Positions 1 to 10,991 are shown, numbered from the stretch's first letter. The stretch is 64,000 bases of DNA from Lytechinus pictus (GCF_037042905.1 NW_026974140.1:17596001-17660000), one strand, 5' to 3'. The notes: a model not told the origin generated them from the sequence alone. Numbers and translations are program-made.

Positions 1-298
1 CGCAATCTAACACACGTAATGCGAAACAATCGGGACATTATCATTTTGTTCATACATATATATGTATATTTTCTCAATGAACATTTTCATCTATTTAAAG
101 CTTTGAAAATTATCAAACAATGATTCCACAGTCATTGTGATTATTCCATACTAAGGCAACATATTTTGGATATAAAAATACGTGAAGGATATGTTCCTCT
201 TCTGTTTTATACTTTAACAGAAAACATTTTGTTCAACCAAATTATGATTTGTATTTCCAAGTTCCATGTAATATTTTCATTGGAAAATCTCTTAAACT

Positions 299-345
299 AA
301 AGGTCAAGTGCACCCCAGAAAAAATTGTTTGAATAAATAGAGAAC
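299..345 (+). repeat. Fragment of TTAA-flanked MITE family A
   Basis: The sequence matches the left end of the complete family A copy at 9777 (AAAGGTCAAGT..CACCCCAGAAAAA..TTTGAATAAATAGAG), then similarity fades. It is read as a 5'-end relic of that non-autonomous element. Confidence 0.5.
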
Positions 346-689
346 TATGTTGATTTTTGGTACAATTTCCTATTATGCGCCGACGACTTGAATCGAGAAT
401 GTTCGATAGGAAAATTTCGCATTTCGATTGTTGTTTGCGTAATTTCCACCGCAGTACGAAGGATGACTAAGGACGGACCGAGCGAAGTATCCTGGTTGAG
501 ATTTGGAGGTAAGCGATAAAAACACTTTAATAAATAATTTATAATTGCTTTTTCAAATAAACTTGATCATACGATCAAGATTAATATAGTGGACAAATAT
601 TGAAAGGTTTGGCGTAGTTTAGTCCCTCACATTCGTGTGATGAATGAAAACGTCAAAATGCACTATGAAATCACATGTGTTGACTGTTG

Positions 690-715
690 TGCGAGGTTAG
701 TATACTAACCTCGCA
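690..715. repeat. Perfect 26-bp palindrome
   Basis: A spacerless inverted repeat centred between 702 and 703; each half reads TGCGAGGTTAGTA. No unpaired central bases are needed. Nothing recognisable flanks it. It could be a footprint of a foldback element, a dimeric protein binding site, or chance. Confidence 0.75.
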
Positions 716-1259
716 TGTTGTGTGAGTGGTTCAGCCATGGACCTACTCCATGGTTCAGCATAATAACACTCTTACTTAGTCGTACTTTGAGGATAACGTG
801 CAATAGTCGTACAGTGCTCAGAGTCAGACCTGTACTGCTGTAGAGTGTAGTAGTGTAGGCATGTACCTGTCGACCTTAGACTCGGTCTCAATGCAACTCC
901 AGCGAATCTCAACCGCACACACACCACCCTGACCGCGAGGGGCTCCCCCGGGGAAAAAGTCCGACTACCGTTCGATCAACAAACGTCAAATCAACACATG
1001 AAAGCTGTAAACTTATACGAAAATCATTACTTATACAGATTGCTAGAACGGATATTTATCATTCATAATATCAAAGCAAATTTTACGCAACGAAAAATAC
1101 GTTCCTCACCTAAATCTATGACATATTTGAAGAAAAATCACAAAAAGTGTCACCCATTTCCGCGTTTGGATTGAGTTGACTTCGCAAAAGTATGATTGTG
1201 TATGGGATGCTAGTTGCGTGTGCAGTGTGCAGACTGTACTGCTGTAAAAAAAAAAACAG

Positions 1260-1569
1260 GGGCCGATTGCACGAAAGGGTCTTTGCAAGGACCGTCTTTC
1301 GTGTCGCCCATTTTTTATGATGCGCCATGTGAAACGCATTTCAAATAAATTATCTGCAAACACATTTCCTTCGTCCGTTAAAATAAACAAAATATTTGTT
1401 TATAAAATGATGTATAGCTCATGAAATTGTATAAAATTTGATTTAAAAGCAAGCTTACGGATTTTATTTGTTTATCATAAATTTCAGGAACACCCCGCTT
1501 ATAGCGCATCATAAAAGATGGGCGACACGAAAAACGGTCCTTGGAAAGACCCTTTCGTGCAATCGGCCC
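1260..1569. mobile_element. Foldback element, ~65-bp inverted ends
   Basis: The left arm 1260-1325 (starting GGGCCGATTGCACGAAAGGG) is nearly the reverse complement of the right arm 1504-1569. The AT-rich centre has no coding capacity. Size and structure fit a non-autonomous hairpin-forming DNA element. No clear target-site duplication was seen, so its superfamily is open. Confidence 0.7.
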
Positions 1570-2046
1570 ATCATGGAGCGATTTATAAATAGCTCCATGA
1601 TAAAACTGTCCCAGTACTATAAAACAAGTCAAGCACACATCGTAAGATGGCAATGTTATTGTTATGACTAAACTCGTATTGATTTTTTTCCTGTGAGGCC
1701 TCTTACTTGAAACCAAAGCTGCTTAGTATTTCGATAGAAAGTAATTTCTAAATAAGAAAAACTTGAAAATGATAAATTTAAGGAGTACAGCCAAAAGTCA
1801 ATATGCTAATTCATACTTCTTCCAAAGGCCTTTCAGTCAATGTGATCAGGCCCAATTTGTGAGGGGGGGGGGGGGTCGGGGGTCGGGATGAGGATGTAGG
1901 GGACAACATTTCTGAAAATTTGCATTCGAACCAAAATTTTGTAATACACTTTGCCATGATATTAAAATAAATATAACATTTTACCCCTTTTCCTTTCCAT
2001 TTCTTTTTTTTATTCCTCTTCCTCTTCTTATTCTTTAACCCATATT

Positions 2047-2137
2047 AAAGGGGGTTCAATTTGACCCCCCCCCCCTTATTAAAGGGGGTTCAATTTGACC
2101 CCCCCCCCTTATTAAAGGGGGTTCAATTTGACCCCAC
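2047..2137. repeat. Three-copy C-rich tandem repeat
   Basis: About three copies of a roughly 32-bp unit of the form TTAAAGGGGGTTCAATTTGACC followed by a C tract. Each unit contains a G5 run and a C9-C11 run able to pair within the unit. Confidence 0.8.
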
Positions 2138-3491
2138 CCTCTACGCCGTTGCGAGAAACTTTTTCACCGCGCCGCTCGCATATAACGTGGATTTTTGTTT
2201 CATGATGTTCATGATTGTTTTTCAATTATATGATCAAGAAGTTTGTCTCGCTAAAATAAACTATAACAAAAATGCAGAATAGTTTGTGTACATTGACTTG
2301 GAAACGCGATACTTTCAGCCCCATATAATCACCTTAAGCAGATTATCATTAAAGTGAACGAAATTTTTATTTTTATGATCTAAAAGTTCCAATGTTTTCC
2401 AAATATGCCCTCCCCTTTATTTCATTAATTTTCTTCCTCGATCCAATCATGTTTCTTTTTTTTTCTTATTATTCTCCTCTTCGTCTTTCTTTTTTGTCTG
2501 TTTCTCAAGTTCCTTTTTGTGCCGCCAATAGGGACGGTCGCTTTGGTCCCCAGGATCCGCCTACGCATCGGCTATACATGTATATCTGAAAAAGGGGGGA
2601 AATGAAGATGCATACTTTCCATTGACCATATTCTGTGTAGGTTAATGATTGTCCTTATTGTCAGTTTCTATATCAAAACGAAAAGATTTCTTTATGATAT
2701 ATGATCAAGTTTTCGGGAAGAGGGGCGCGTGCTCCGAGAAAAAAGAAAATGCATTCTGATTTCTTTGAACTTCAATGTAAAGTCAAAATGTGGATATCAA
2801 TATCAGAATATAATACATCAGTTTGGCTTATTTTTTTCTTATTAACCATGTCTCATACTTACAAAATTTAGGCCTAAGGACAGAAAGAACATATTTATGT
2901 CGACTTCAATTCAGTGAAACTGGCAGTGTCTGATCAAGCTCAACGTGGTTTGAGATCGAAGCCCTTGGATTCGAGGGTATTCATTCAACTGTCCCATTAA
3001 GATTGTTAACCCATTTAAAGAATTCATTCTTCCATGCTTTTTGGGTGTCTTTTCTGCAACCAAGCATATCAGACGGTTGGTAAAAGGACACGTACACGTA
3101 TACATTGTATTGTAAATCCAGGGTCGTCGGCCTTTACTTATGAGGGTATGTGTTCTCTGTATAGACCTATACATGTATATACTGATAAATTTCACAATTT
3201 TACTGGCATTTTACTGCTTGCATATACAAAGTGAACATCAATAGGCCGCTTCGGCCCAGCTGGTATCAGGATACTCTTTCGACACAAGATTGTATTCACA
3301 AAATATCGGATAAAGATAGTCTAGCTACCATAAAGGGGATGACAGACTTGAGGAGAGGTTCACCGGGATTTCAACAGTTTTGATCTGACTTTCGTCCTTG
3401 CTGTGCTGTGGTATGTACTCGTTCAATTTATTTGGTTATGTCGGAAGTAGTGTGTTGTTTTGGGTGACCATCGAGAGGGCAGGTGATCAGA

Positions 3492-3657
3492 TAGTCTAGT
3501 TCTAGACGATTTTAAACGAATCTATTTGCACCACGATATACTCGGAGTACAGGTTCTCGGTTTTGCGCGCACACTCGGCTGGGCGTACGCACGGAATAGA
3601 ACGTATATTATATCGTGGTGCAAATAGATTCGTTTAAAATCGTCTAGAACTAGACTA
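3492..3657. mobile_element. Hairpin MITE with 49-bp perfect inverted repeats and 9-bp TSD
   Basis: The arms 3492-3540 and 3609-3657 are exact reverse complements over 49 bp and are separated by a 68-bp GC-richer spacer. The element is flanked by the identical 9-mer GTGATCAGA at 3483-3491 and 3658-3666, which reads as a target-site duplication. A 9-bp duplication with long inverted ends is typical of Mutator-like (MULE) non-autonomous elements; that superfamily is an inference, since no transposase is present. Perfect arms and duplication suggest a young insertion. Confidence 0.88.
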
Positions 3658-4223
3658 GTGATCAGACAACAATAACATCAAATACTTTACACAGATGATT
3701 TAATGATAAGTCATTGCATGTGACGGTCGTGTTGAGAAGGGGGGGGGGTATACGTCTACAAGGATAGATACAACCAAATGTGGGGGTCTTGAGGGCCATC
3801 CAAAAAAAAAAACATTCACAGCAAAGAAAAAATAAAGAGTGAAAGGTTACCCTTTTCCTGAATATCACGTCAAAATCTATCCCAAAATTCGATTTTTGTA
3901 TCAAAAAGTCAAAAGTTTTCCTCGCTCGCTCGCATCTCATCAGTTTTTAAAACTTTTGCTCCATCCGCCATAGTTTATCTAACTATCTGACCCCCTAAAA
4001 ATGGTTGCATTACGCCACTGTGTTGATAGACGCCATGTGTTGAATAAAGAGCTGACTTAAATCATGAGAGTTTGGTTTCAGTAGGATTGTTCGATAATTG
4101 TGGGGGGGGGGTGATTCGAACTGATATGATTAATGAATTATCAATCCCCATTAAAAATGAAAAAAAAAAATTTAATGGATCTTAATTTTGATCATGTCCT
4201 TTTTTTGTAGGAATCAATTCATC

Positions 4224-4377
4224 ATGCAGAAGACATGGATACTCGTCCTAATCGCCCTCGCTTTCGTAACTTTAGTACTAGCAGATAATGACAACGAAGA
4301 CGACATCGACATGGCTGGTATGTGTCCCGTCGAAGAATTCGAGGAGGAGGAGGAGGTAGAAGAGAAAACGTGTAAAG
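4224..4377 (+). CDS. EGF-like gene, coding exon 1 (signal peptide and acidic linker)
   Basis: Starts at ATG 4224, the first ATG after a pyrimidine-rich acceptor ending TTTGTAG at 4210, so a 5' untranslated exon probably lies upstream. Ends AAAG|GTAAGA in phase 1. Encodes the signal peptide and the acidic Glu/Asp stretch with cysteines in GMCPVEE and EKTCK. Confidence 0.85.
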
Positions 4378-6159
4378 GTAAGAATGAAATGATATAATAG
4401 TTTATGTTGAGTCCAACGATTTCAATAAAATCGAAAAATGAGAACTCGTGGCTTCATTGTTTGATTTGAATATTTAAACCAAAAGAAGTACACGCAGTTT
4501 TTTTTATGAACCTTTAACATGGTTAAAATTACTGCGGTCATAAAGCGGGCATATCATAATAAGTCACAATGACTTTATTATCAGTCCTAAGAATTGAACT
4601 TCCAAGTTTTTTTAAGGAGCAATATCTTATTAGATCGATTCTGTTTTCCACTAAACAGGTGCCGTGCCGTGGCCGAGACTATACATAGAAAGTCTGGGGT
4701 TCGATCCCTCTGGCCGCGGCACTTATACCCGTGAGCTAGGCATTCAATCGACAATAGGCCTACTCTTTTATCCTGCATTTAAATAAATACGCATTATTAG
4801 TAAATAATTATGTGTGATGAAATTACTTTTGACCTTTCTCCACACGCAGCTCCGGGTCATCCATGTGATTCGAACCCTTGTCAAAATGGTGGTACTTGCT
4901 ATGAAAAGTTCGGTGCGTTAACCTATTACAGATGTTACTGTACTCAAAGTTGGATCGGAAGACATTGTGAGAATGGTTAGTATCAACGGTGACTTACAAG
5001 AGCTATATCTTATCAGGGTCCCGTCTTAACATAGTTGCAATAATTGATCCGATCAAGAACATGGAAAGCCAGCAACGCCAACATCTAAAATGCATCTTTG
5101 TTCGAAATGTTTTCTATATAGATATCAATATATTCATACACTCATCATTGTCTTGACAGTTCAGTGCATGCGCTGCCTTAATGATCACAAATAGATATTG
5201 CACAAAATTAATGTATGAAAAATTATAACATTGATGAATTTCAATATAGTTGAAGTTGATCGGATCAATCACAAGTCTTTTTAAAATACAGGACCGGAAT
5301 CATTCCCTTTAGATTTTTACATCTGAGAAAAGGAATATTTGATAAATGTTGTGTTACTGATGGAGCGAATTTAGAAGATATGATTCCCTCACACCACTCT
5401 TATTATCTAGAAATTGGGAATGGCCATTAGCAGTTTCGTTTTAACTATTATGGAGGCATATATTCGACAGTAAATTTCATTTAAAATCTTTTAGAGTTAA
5501 TTGTTTTTATTTAGTCCACACTTTACGTGAATTTTGTGAAAACCCGCTTTCATATAGAAATTATGTAAGTGAATGTAGCTGTGTAGCAATAATAATATAG
5601 ATCAGGATTTTTTTTATTTTCACCAGAGAAACTTTTCCCTACAACATGGCAAAAACAACACTGCCTATTAAACGAGACGATTGAAAGTGTACACGACCCA
5701 CCCTTGACTGAGCATTGAAAATCATTGTCTCAATCTTTTAACAACCTCCTTTTTATTCATCTTTCCATACAGTTTCGACGAAACCCAAGCCAGAAAGACA
5801 GCAATTTCCAGGACGTTATATTCCGTGTTTCGCAAAAAAATTCAACAAGGACGGAATATGTTACGACGGTAAAAATTGAAATTATATCGTGTTTTTTTCC
5901 CCTCTTTTTCTATCATTCCAGTTTTATATGGCCAATGGGTTAAAAATCATTTGAGATACTTAAATATTATATGCTCATTTTTCTCGAGGTTTATTGATAA
6001 TTGTCGTCGATCATGCTAAACAAGAGTATACATTATTTTCCTCGAATACCAGCCAGTTCGTTAATAGGCCTATAGATACTTTATTTTGACTTGAGAGTAC
6101 CGATTTCTGATTTCCCTTTCTTTCTCTTATTTTTTGTTTCAGATCTATACGACTTTTAA
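4224..6159 (+). CDS. Small secreted EGF-like protein, 4 exons, 130 aa
   Basis: Joined coding exons 4224-4377, 4850-4975, 5773-5868 and 6143-6159 give 130 residues ending in a TAA stop; all introns are GT-AG and the frame is continuous. Residues 1-20 form a signal peptide (MQKTWILVLIALAFVTLVLA). Residues about 21-52 are strongly acidic (DNDNEDD, then EEFEEEEEVEE) with two cysteines. Residues about 57-92 are one EGF-like domain with six cysteines (CDSNPCQNGGTC, then CYC-x5-G-x2-C). The tail of about 38 residues is basic (KKFNKDG) with two more cysteines and ends DDLYDF. The EGF module lacks the calcium-binding Asp/Asn-hydroxylation pattern. The ten cysteines suggest two disulphides beyond the EGF three. 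Possible role: extracellular ligand or matrix peptide; the function is unknown to me. AATAAA occurs at 6308 and 6571 as candidate poly(A) signals. Confidence 0.85.
4664..4722 (+). pseudogene. tRNA-derived relic in EGF gene intron 1
   Basis: The ends pair as an acceptor-like stem (GTGCCGTGGCC at 4664-4674 with GGCCGCGGCAC at 4712-4722), and a B-box-like GGTTCGATCCC sits at 4698-4708. Only 59 nt long, so the D arm/anticodon part is shortened and the A box is broken. It shares AAAGTCTGGGGTTC with the minus-strand tRNA-like head near 43013-43085, suggesting one dispersed SINE or tRNA pseudogene family. Confidence 0.55.
4850..4975 (+). CDS. EGF-like gene, coding exon 2 (EGF domain)
   Basis: Acceptor CACACGCAG before 4850, donor AATG|GTTAGT after 4975; phase 1 on both sides, the usual phase for shuffled EGF modules. 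All six EGF cysteines lie in this single exon: CDSNPCQNGGTC, YYRCYC and WIGRHC. Confidence 0.9.
5773..5868 (+). CDS. EGF-like gene, coding exon 3 (basic tail)
   Basis: Acceptor CCATACAG before 5773, donor GACG|GTAAAA after 5868, phase 1 on both sides. Encodes VSTKPKPERQQFPGRYIPC and then AKKFNKDGICYD, with two cysteines and many lysines. The donor is weak beyond GTAA, so the boundary rests mainly on frame. Confidence 0.8.
6143..6159 (+). CDS. EGF-like gene, final coding exon (DLYDF stop)
   Basis: Acceptor TTTTTGTTTCAG before 6143. Only 17 coding bases: they complete an Asp codon and read LYDF then TAA at 6157-6159. It is too short for similarity support and rests on phase, the good acceptor and the immediate stop. 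Confidence 0.7.
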
Positions 6160-6221
6160 CCGTGAAAAGTAACGTTAATGCCTTCAGTATACATAAACAG
6201 TAAAAACGCTGTTTAAGATTT

Positions 6222-6394
6222 TATACAACGCTGTTTACTATATCTTACAGTATTTGTTTAACCGTTTAAACAATCATGTTTAATTTATTGAAGATTAGAA
6301 ATTGAAAAATAAACTTTGTAGCTTAAGATTTAAACAATTGTTTAAACTGTTTAAACAATTACTGTAAGGTTCATATAGTAAACAGCGTTGTATA
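6222..6394. repeat. Imperfect inverted repeat just downstream of the EGF gene stop
   Basis: The left arm starting TATACAACGCTGTTTACTAT at 6222 pairs with the right arm ending ATAGTAAACAGCGTTGTATA at 6394; the inner parts are rich in GTTTAAAC-like palindromes. It begins about 60 bp after the stop codon, so it is probably within the 3' UTR. Either a MITE relic or a transcript hairpin. Confidence 0.7.
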
Positions 6395-8037
6395 ATTTTT
6401 TTTATTGTGTATAACCATATGGCACTGATTATATCCGGATTATGAACGACTCTCAGACAACTCTGCGAATTGAATTCATTAACAGAAGAAACCATGAAGA
6501 GATCCCGGATCTTGCTTCGTTCCAACGGTACCATGATCATCGACCCTGGCTGCCGGTCTCGAATTACCACAATAAAAGGAAACCGTTTCCCTTAATGTTC
6601 TCAGATTTATTCAAAAGGCCCACAAGTTTAACGTGCAAGAGCTGATGGTCGGAACGAAAAGGGATTAATCACTATTCATAAATTCACAACGAGGGTCATT
6701 ATACTCATATAAGTTTCGCTATTCATAATCTGAAATCGGGATCGTTATTCATAAAACTGTAGAAGGGTCACTGCATCAAATTTGAATTGAATTGAATTCA
6801 TTTATTTCCAATTAAAAAAGATGCAAAATCAAGAATATACAAACATTACAAAGTATAGAAATGAGACATTATGCAAATGACGAATCATACTTTAAAATAA
6901 ATGCAAAATACTTCGTTTTATATATACACATTAGGAAAATTGGATGCCCATGGAAGCAGTATGCTTGTAAGGTTGGGTCACCCAGAAAATATATGTCAGT
7001 AAATGATAGAAAACATAAATTATAGGTACCAATACTGAAAGAGGGTCACTTTACGTCTTAATGGACAAAGATTTTCATTATATAGTTGATCGGAGAATAT
7101 GACCATTAGTCTCAATGTGAGAAGTCGCCCATTTGTCTATGAGTTGATTTATGTATTACTAATGGTAAACATTAATTCATTCGATAATTACTAGCGAGAA
7201 GCGACCATATCATGACCCTCTTATGACTAGCAACCTAACGAACAGTAAACAATATAGGAGGTATATCCTTTCCCCCAAGAATAGAGAGACCTTTATTGTT
7301 CAAGATCCCTTTCCGTGTTTTGACTAGCAACCCAATTCAGACATTATGAATAGCGACCCTTATGAGCATTTTCCTATTATGACTAGTGATTCATTTGGCA
7401 AGCGGATAGACCCCATGATGAGGGATCCGGAAGTTGAAGAAATACCATAGACAATAGAATCCATGATATTGAAAACAGTATTTTACAAAAAAGAAGACGC
7501 GATGCATGTTTTAAAGAATTATATTTCCTTTCACCCTTGAACCTTATGCGTATGTGGATTGTTGCACATTTTAGAGTGAGGGGGGGGGGTCGATTTTTTA
7601 TTTTTCAGAACCCGACCAAGTGTTCTTGCCAGCAGACCATTCCATTACGTTATAAGCTGATTGTGAAGCTTCGATTCTTTTTGCAGCACGTACCGAGTAT
7701 GCCTCAATTATAAGGTCACAATAAACAGTATAAAAGTAAAGCTACTAAAAACAATCAGTATAAATAGTTTGATATTTGATTGTTACTTGATTTATTTTGG
7801 TTCATTTTTTTTAATGGGATTTTCGATTCATGCCTGTGTATCTTGCTTTAAATTGATGATTCGAGCACTTTAGATGGACATATCGGCTTAAAAATGAATC
7901 GGAAAGCTGGTAAAGAAAATTGTATCGCGTATCGAGAGAATAATTGCGACTGAGATATAAATGATTTTAAAAAAATCTATCATTGCTTTGGGGATTTTAT
8001 TTTTGGACGTTATTCATTTAACGGAATGCAACATAAC

Positions 8038-8201
8038 CATTGGCGGCGGAAGCCAAAAGTTTTAGGGGGGACCACCACACTTTTTGACAAGCAAAAAAAA
8101 AAGAGGTTATCAACCAAAAAATTGAAGGGGGGTCGTCCCCCCACCTCAAATTTATGGGGGGGGGGACACGTCCCCCCCCCCCCCCGCTTCCGCCGCCTAT
8201 G
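8038..8201. mobile_element. 164-bp hAT-like MITE with 8-bp TSD
   Basis: The ends CATTGGCGGCGGAAGC (8038-8053) and GCTTCCGCCGCCTATG (8186-8201) are inverted repeats over 16 bp with one mismatch. The direct repeat AACATAAC flanks it at 8030-8037 and 8202-8209, the 8-bp duplication expected of hAT transposition. The interior holds complementary G and C homopolymer tracts (about G12 then C14), which would fold into a long stem. Confidence 0.82.
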
Positions 8202-8324
8202 AACATAACTGTTTCAAAAAGTGGTTTGTTGGTCTATATCATTATTTAATAAAAACATGTGTACTTTGTTCATTGTATTGTCTTTAATATGATGATTTTA
8301 TTGTGGTAAAACCATGGCTCGTGG

Positions 8325-8845
8325 ACAAACTCATCCCCATAAAATTTGATCAAAATCGGACTAGGAATAACATTTTAAAGATTTGCATTATTCCGGTGAA
8401 ACATCTAGGCATGTCTTCATGAATATTCAACGAGCAACTTGATGATGTCATATCCCCACTTGTTCTTTTGTATTTTATTATATGAATTAGGTTTATTCAA
8501 TTGTTGTTCTACCAAGAACTGAACAAAAATTGGATTGACAACTGACTTAGTGCATTAGACAATCATTGCTGCAACATACACATTATTCACACAATGTATG
8601 AAAAAATGAAATAATTTTGATTTTATGCAATAACATAAGAAAAGGAAAGTAGGGATGTGACATCATCAGTCCACCTAATGAATATTCATGATGACGTGCA
8701 TATAACCATTTTCACAAATTATTGCTAAATTTTAGATATTCAATAACTTCGTTATTTGTTATCCGATTTTGATGAAATTTTCAGCATTTCGCTTTGTGAA
8801 TTTTACTCTATTTATTGAGATATAAATATTTTCAGCCCAGAGTAC
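8325..8845. repeat. Diverged foldback repeat, related to family A
   Basis: Contains TTTGATCAAAATCGGA near the left and ATCCGATTTTGATGAAATTTTCAGCATT near the right, motifs shared with the ends of family A, plus the same inner order (GATGTCAT, TTGTATTTTATTATATGAA, GACATCATCA). Its termini are not clearly recognisable, so the boundaries are approximate. Confidence 0.5.
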
Positions 8846-9321
8846 CGGGAGGCACAGGGATGGCCCCTGTTGATCATCTAGCACCCCCCCAAAAAATCAA
8901 ACATCGAATAGCCCCTTTCCCTTTCCTTTGACTCTATCCTTTGATATAAAAGTAAAACGTATCGGTTTTACTTTTAATTAAAGTGCTTCATAATTTCACC
9001 ACTAAATAAATATCTCCATGCATTATTGCTCAGTCGCTATATACGAGGCTCCTTTGCATACAAATGCCTAGACCACTTTGCAGACTCCAAACGAGAAATT
9101 TATAATATCGAAATTTCTTTCCGTCATTAAATATTTTGCATTCAACCCATCTTTTGTCTTTAACGTTATAATTTCCTTTGCTCCTATTCTTCTGAGGGAT
9201 ACATTAACCATTGCAGTAATGGTAAATGCCAATGCGTTTTTACCTTTTCAACTTTCTCTTTTCTTGATATTAGGAGATTGCGAATCAATTATTGTACTAT
9301 TTTTGTACGAATTGATTTTGT

Positions 9322-9346
9322 TTTATTTATTTATTTATATATTTAT

Positions 9347-9431
<85 letters not shown>

Positions 9432-9534
9432 CATCCATCCATCCATCCATCCATCCATCCATCCATCCATCCATCCATCCATCCATCCATCCATCCATCC
9501 ATCCATCCATCCACCCACCCACCCACCCACTTAT
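9322..9534. repeat. Compound tetranucleotide microsatellite
   Basis: In order: (TTTA)n, about twenty TCTA units, about twenty TCCA units, then four to five CCCA units. Neighbouring blocks differ by a single T-to-C change. It is followed by an interrupted TTTC/TTTA tract. The long open frame across it (Tyr-Leu-Ser-Ile and Ile-His-Pro-Ser repeats) is a by-product and not a gene. Confidence 0.97.
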
Positions 9535-9776
9535 TTTCTTTCTTTCTTTCATTTATCTATTTATTTATTCTTGACCTTATAGGGACGTATCTGCCCTTAA
9601 AATATTTTTTTTCATGAATGATAATATGAAAGGATTACGAATAATCGTTAGAACTGGAAAGAATTGTAGAAATGGTCGAATGAAGAGAAAGTAAAAATAA
9701 AAGAGATTGGAAAGGTGAGAAAGAGATAGATTAGAAGGGAATTCTAGTCTTTCGTGAAATTAGGTGAAATCCTTAA

Positions 9777-10384
9777 AAGGTCAAGTCCATCCCAGAAAAA
9801 TGTTGATTTGAATCAATAGAGAATAATCAGACAAGCATAATGCTGAAAATTTCAACAAAATCGGAAGTAAAGTAAGAAAGTTATGACATTTTAAAGTTTC
9901 GCTTATTTTGCACAAAAAAAAGTTATTTGTACAATTTAGTCACATGCAAATAAGAGAATCGATGGTCTCCCTTACTATTTTTTTTTTATTGTTTGAATTA
10001 TACAATATTTCAATTTTTACAGATTTGACAAGAAGGACCATCTTGACTGAACAATAGAATGTTGAACAATGGTAATTCCACATGTTCAGGGAGAAATAAA
10101 ACTTTGTTTCACAGGACAATGAGGAGAAAATTAGAATATTTCATATTTCATATAATAAAATACAAAAGAAATTGTGAGTGAGTGATGTCATCAGTTCCCT
10201 CATTATTTTGCATACCGCCCGGGATGTGCATATACATTGTAACTATTTTCTGAGATCAAGCGTAATTTAGAAATGTCATAACTTTCTTATTTTTCATCCG
10301 ATTTTGATGAAATTTTCAGTGTTATGCTAATTGGATTTTTCTCTTTTTATTCAAATCAACTTTTTGTTTGGGTAGACTTGTCCT
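9777..10384. mobile_element. TTAA-flanked MITE, family A, complete copy
   Basis: Bounded by TTAA at 9773-9776 and 10385-10388. The ends are inverted repeats of about 100 bp: AAGGTCAAGTCCATCCCAG at the left and the complement of AGACTTGTCCT at the right. Each arm includes the complement of ATCCGATTTTGATGAAATTT. No coding capacity. TTAA duplications are typical of piggyBac-type (also Kolobok) transposition; this assignment is inferred. Other copies lie at 38711 and 49574. Confidence 0.8.
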
Positions 10385-10433
10385 TTAAAAGGACTCAACC
10401 AGGGGCCCGTTGATCAAAGTGTTTCAGTCATTA

Positions 10434-10545
10434 TCATTGGCGTAAATCCATCACGTCATACTATTCAAGTGGGGGGGGGGGGTGAAACAGTATTTCATCC
10501 CCTGAACAATAGCTTCACCGCTTGGATTTACGCTAGTGAATCGTA
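10434..10545. repeat. Short hairpin with poly-G interior
   Basis: CATTGGCGTAAATCCA at the left pairs with TGGATTTACGCTAGTG at the right, around a run of about 14 G. It resembles the hAT-like MITE at 8038 in having G-rich content between short inverted ends, but no target-site duplication is clear. Confidence 0.55.
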
Positions 10546-10991
10546 AATGACATGTAGTTAAAATTATTTCATGTTATCAGTGTACAATATAAAACAAAAT
10601 GTTCATGTCGGGTGATAAAAAATCAAATTCGATCAACGTATTAAACGGACATAAACAATTCAAACGCATTTCGACTCTGAGCATGTAGATGTTAAGTTTG
10701 CGCGTTTTTTTGTTTGTTTGGGGGGGGGGGGGGGTGGGTCATCTAGATCATTAATTTTTGGAGTCCGATCAGCAGAAACTTTTTCTGCAACAGAATCCAG
10801 ATGAGATGTATAATTATTCGGAGCTCAAGAAGAGTAAATGAGGTTAGGTTTCTCGATAGAGAGCAGGAAGTGGAAAGACTTGACGGAAAAAAAAATCACA
10901 ATTGTCATTATAAAACCACTAAAACTGTCACTGGTCAAAAGTAAAAAGGGACACTTAAAAAGTATACACTGGGAACAATAATTTTAATTAA

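Larger units (their letters stand above)
1..4209. other. Left non-coding flank of the EGF-like gene
   Basis: No convincing coding sequence is seen. The stretch is AT-rich with scattered poly-G tracts and holds a 26-bp palindrome, a 310-bp foldback element, a three-copy C-rich tandem and a 166-bp hairpin element, all listed separately. Because the first coding exon at 4224 is preceded by a good splice acceptor, part of this region is probably the 5' leader exon and first intron of that gene; the leader exon itself was not identified. Confidence 0.6.

Noticed and set aside
463..508. Possible first coding exon reading MTKDGPSEVSWLRFG before a GTAAGC donor
   Set aside because: It would join the EGF-like gene's first exon out of frame, and there is no family similarity. 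It might be a 5' untranslated exon but nothing proves it.
9078..9617. 179-aa open frame rich in Tyr-Leu-Ser-Ile and Ile-His-Pro-Ser repeats
   Set aside because: It is the translation of the tetranucleotide microsatellite; no codon bias, domain or splice context supports a gene.
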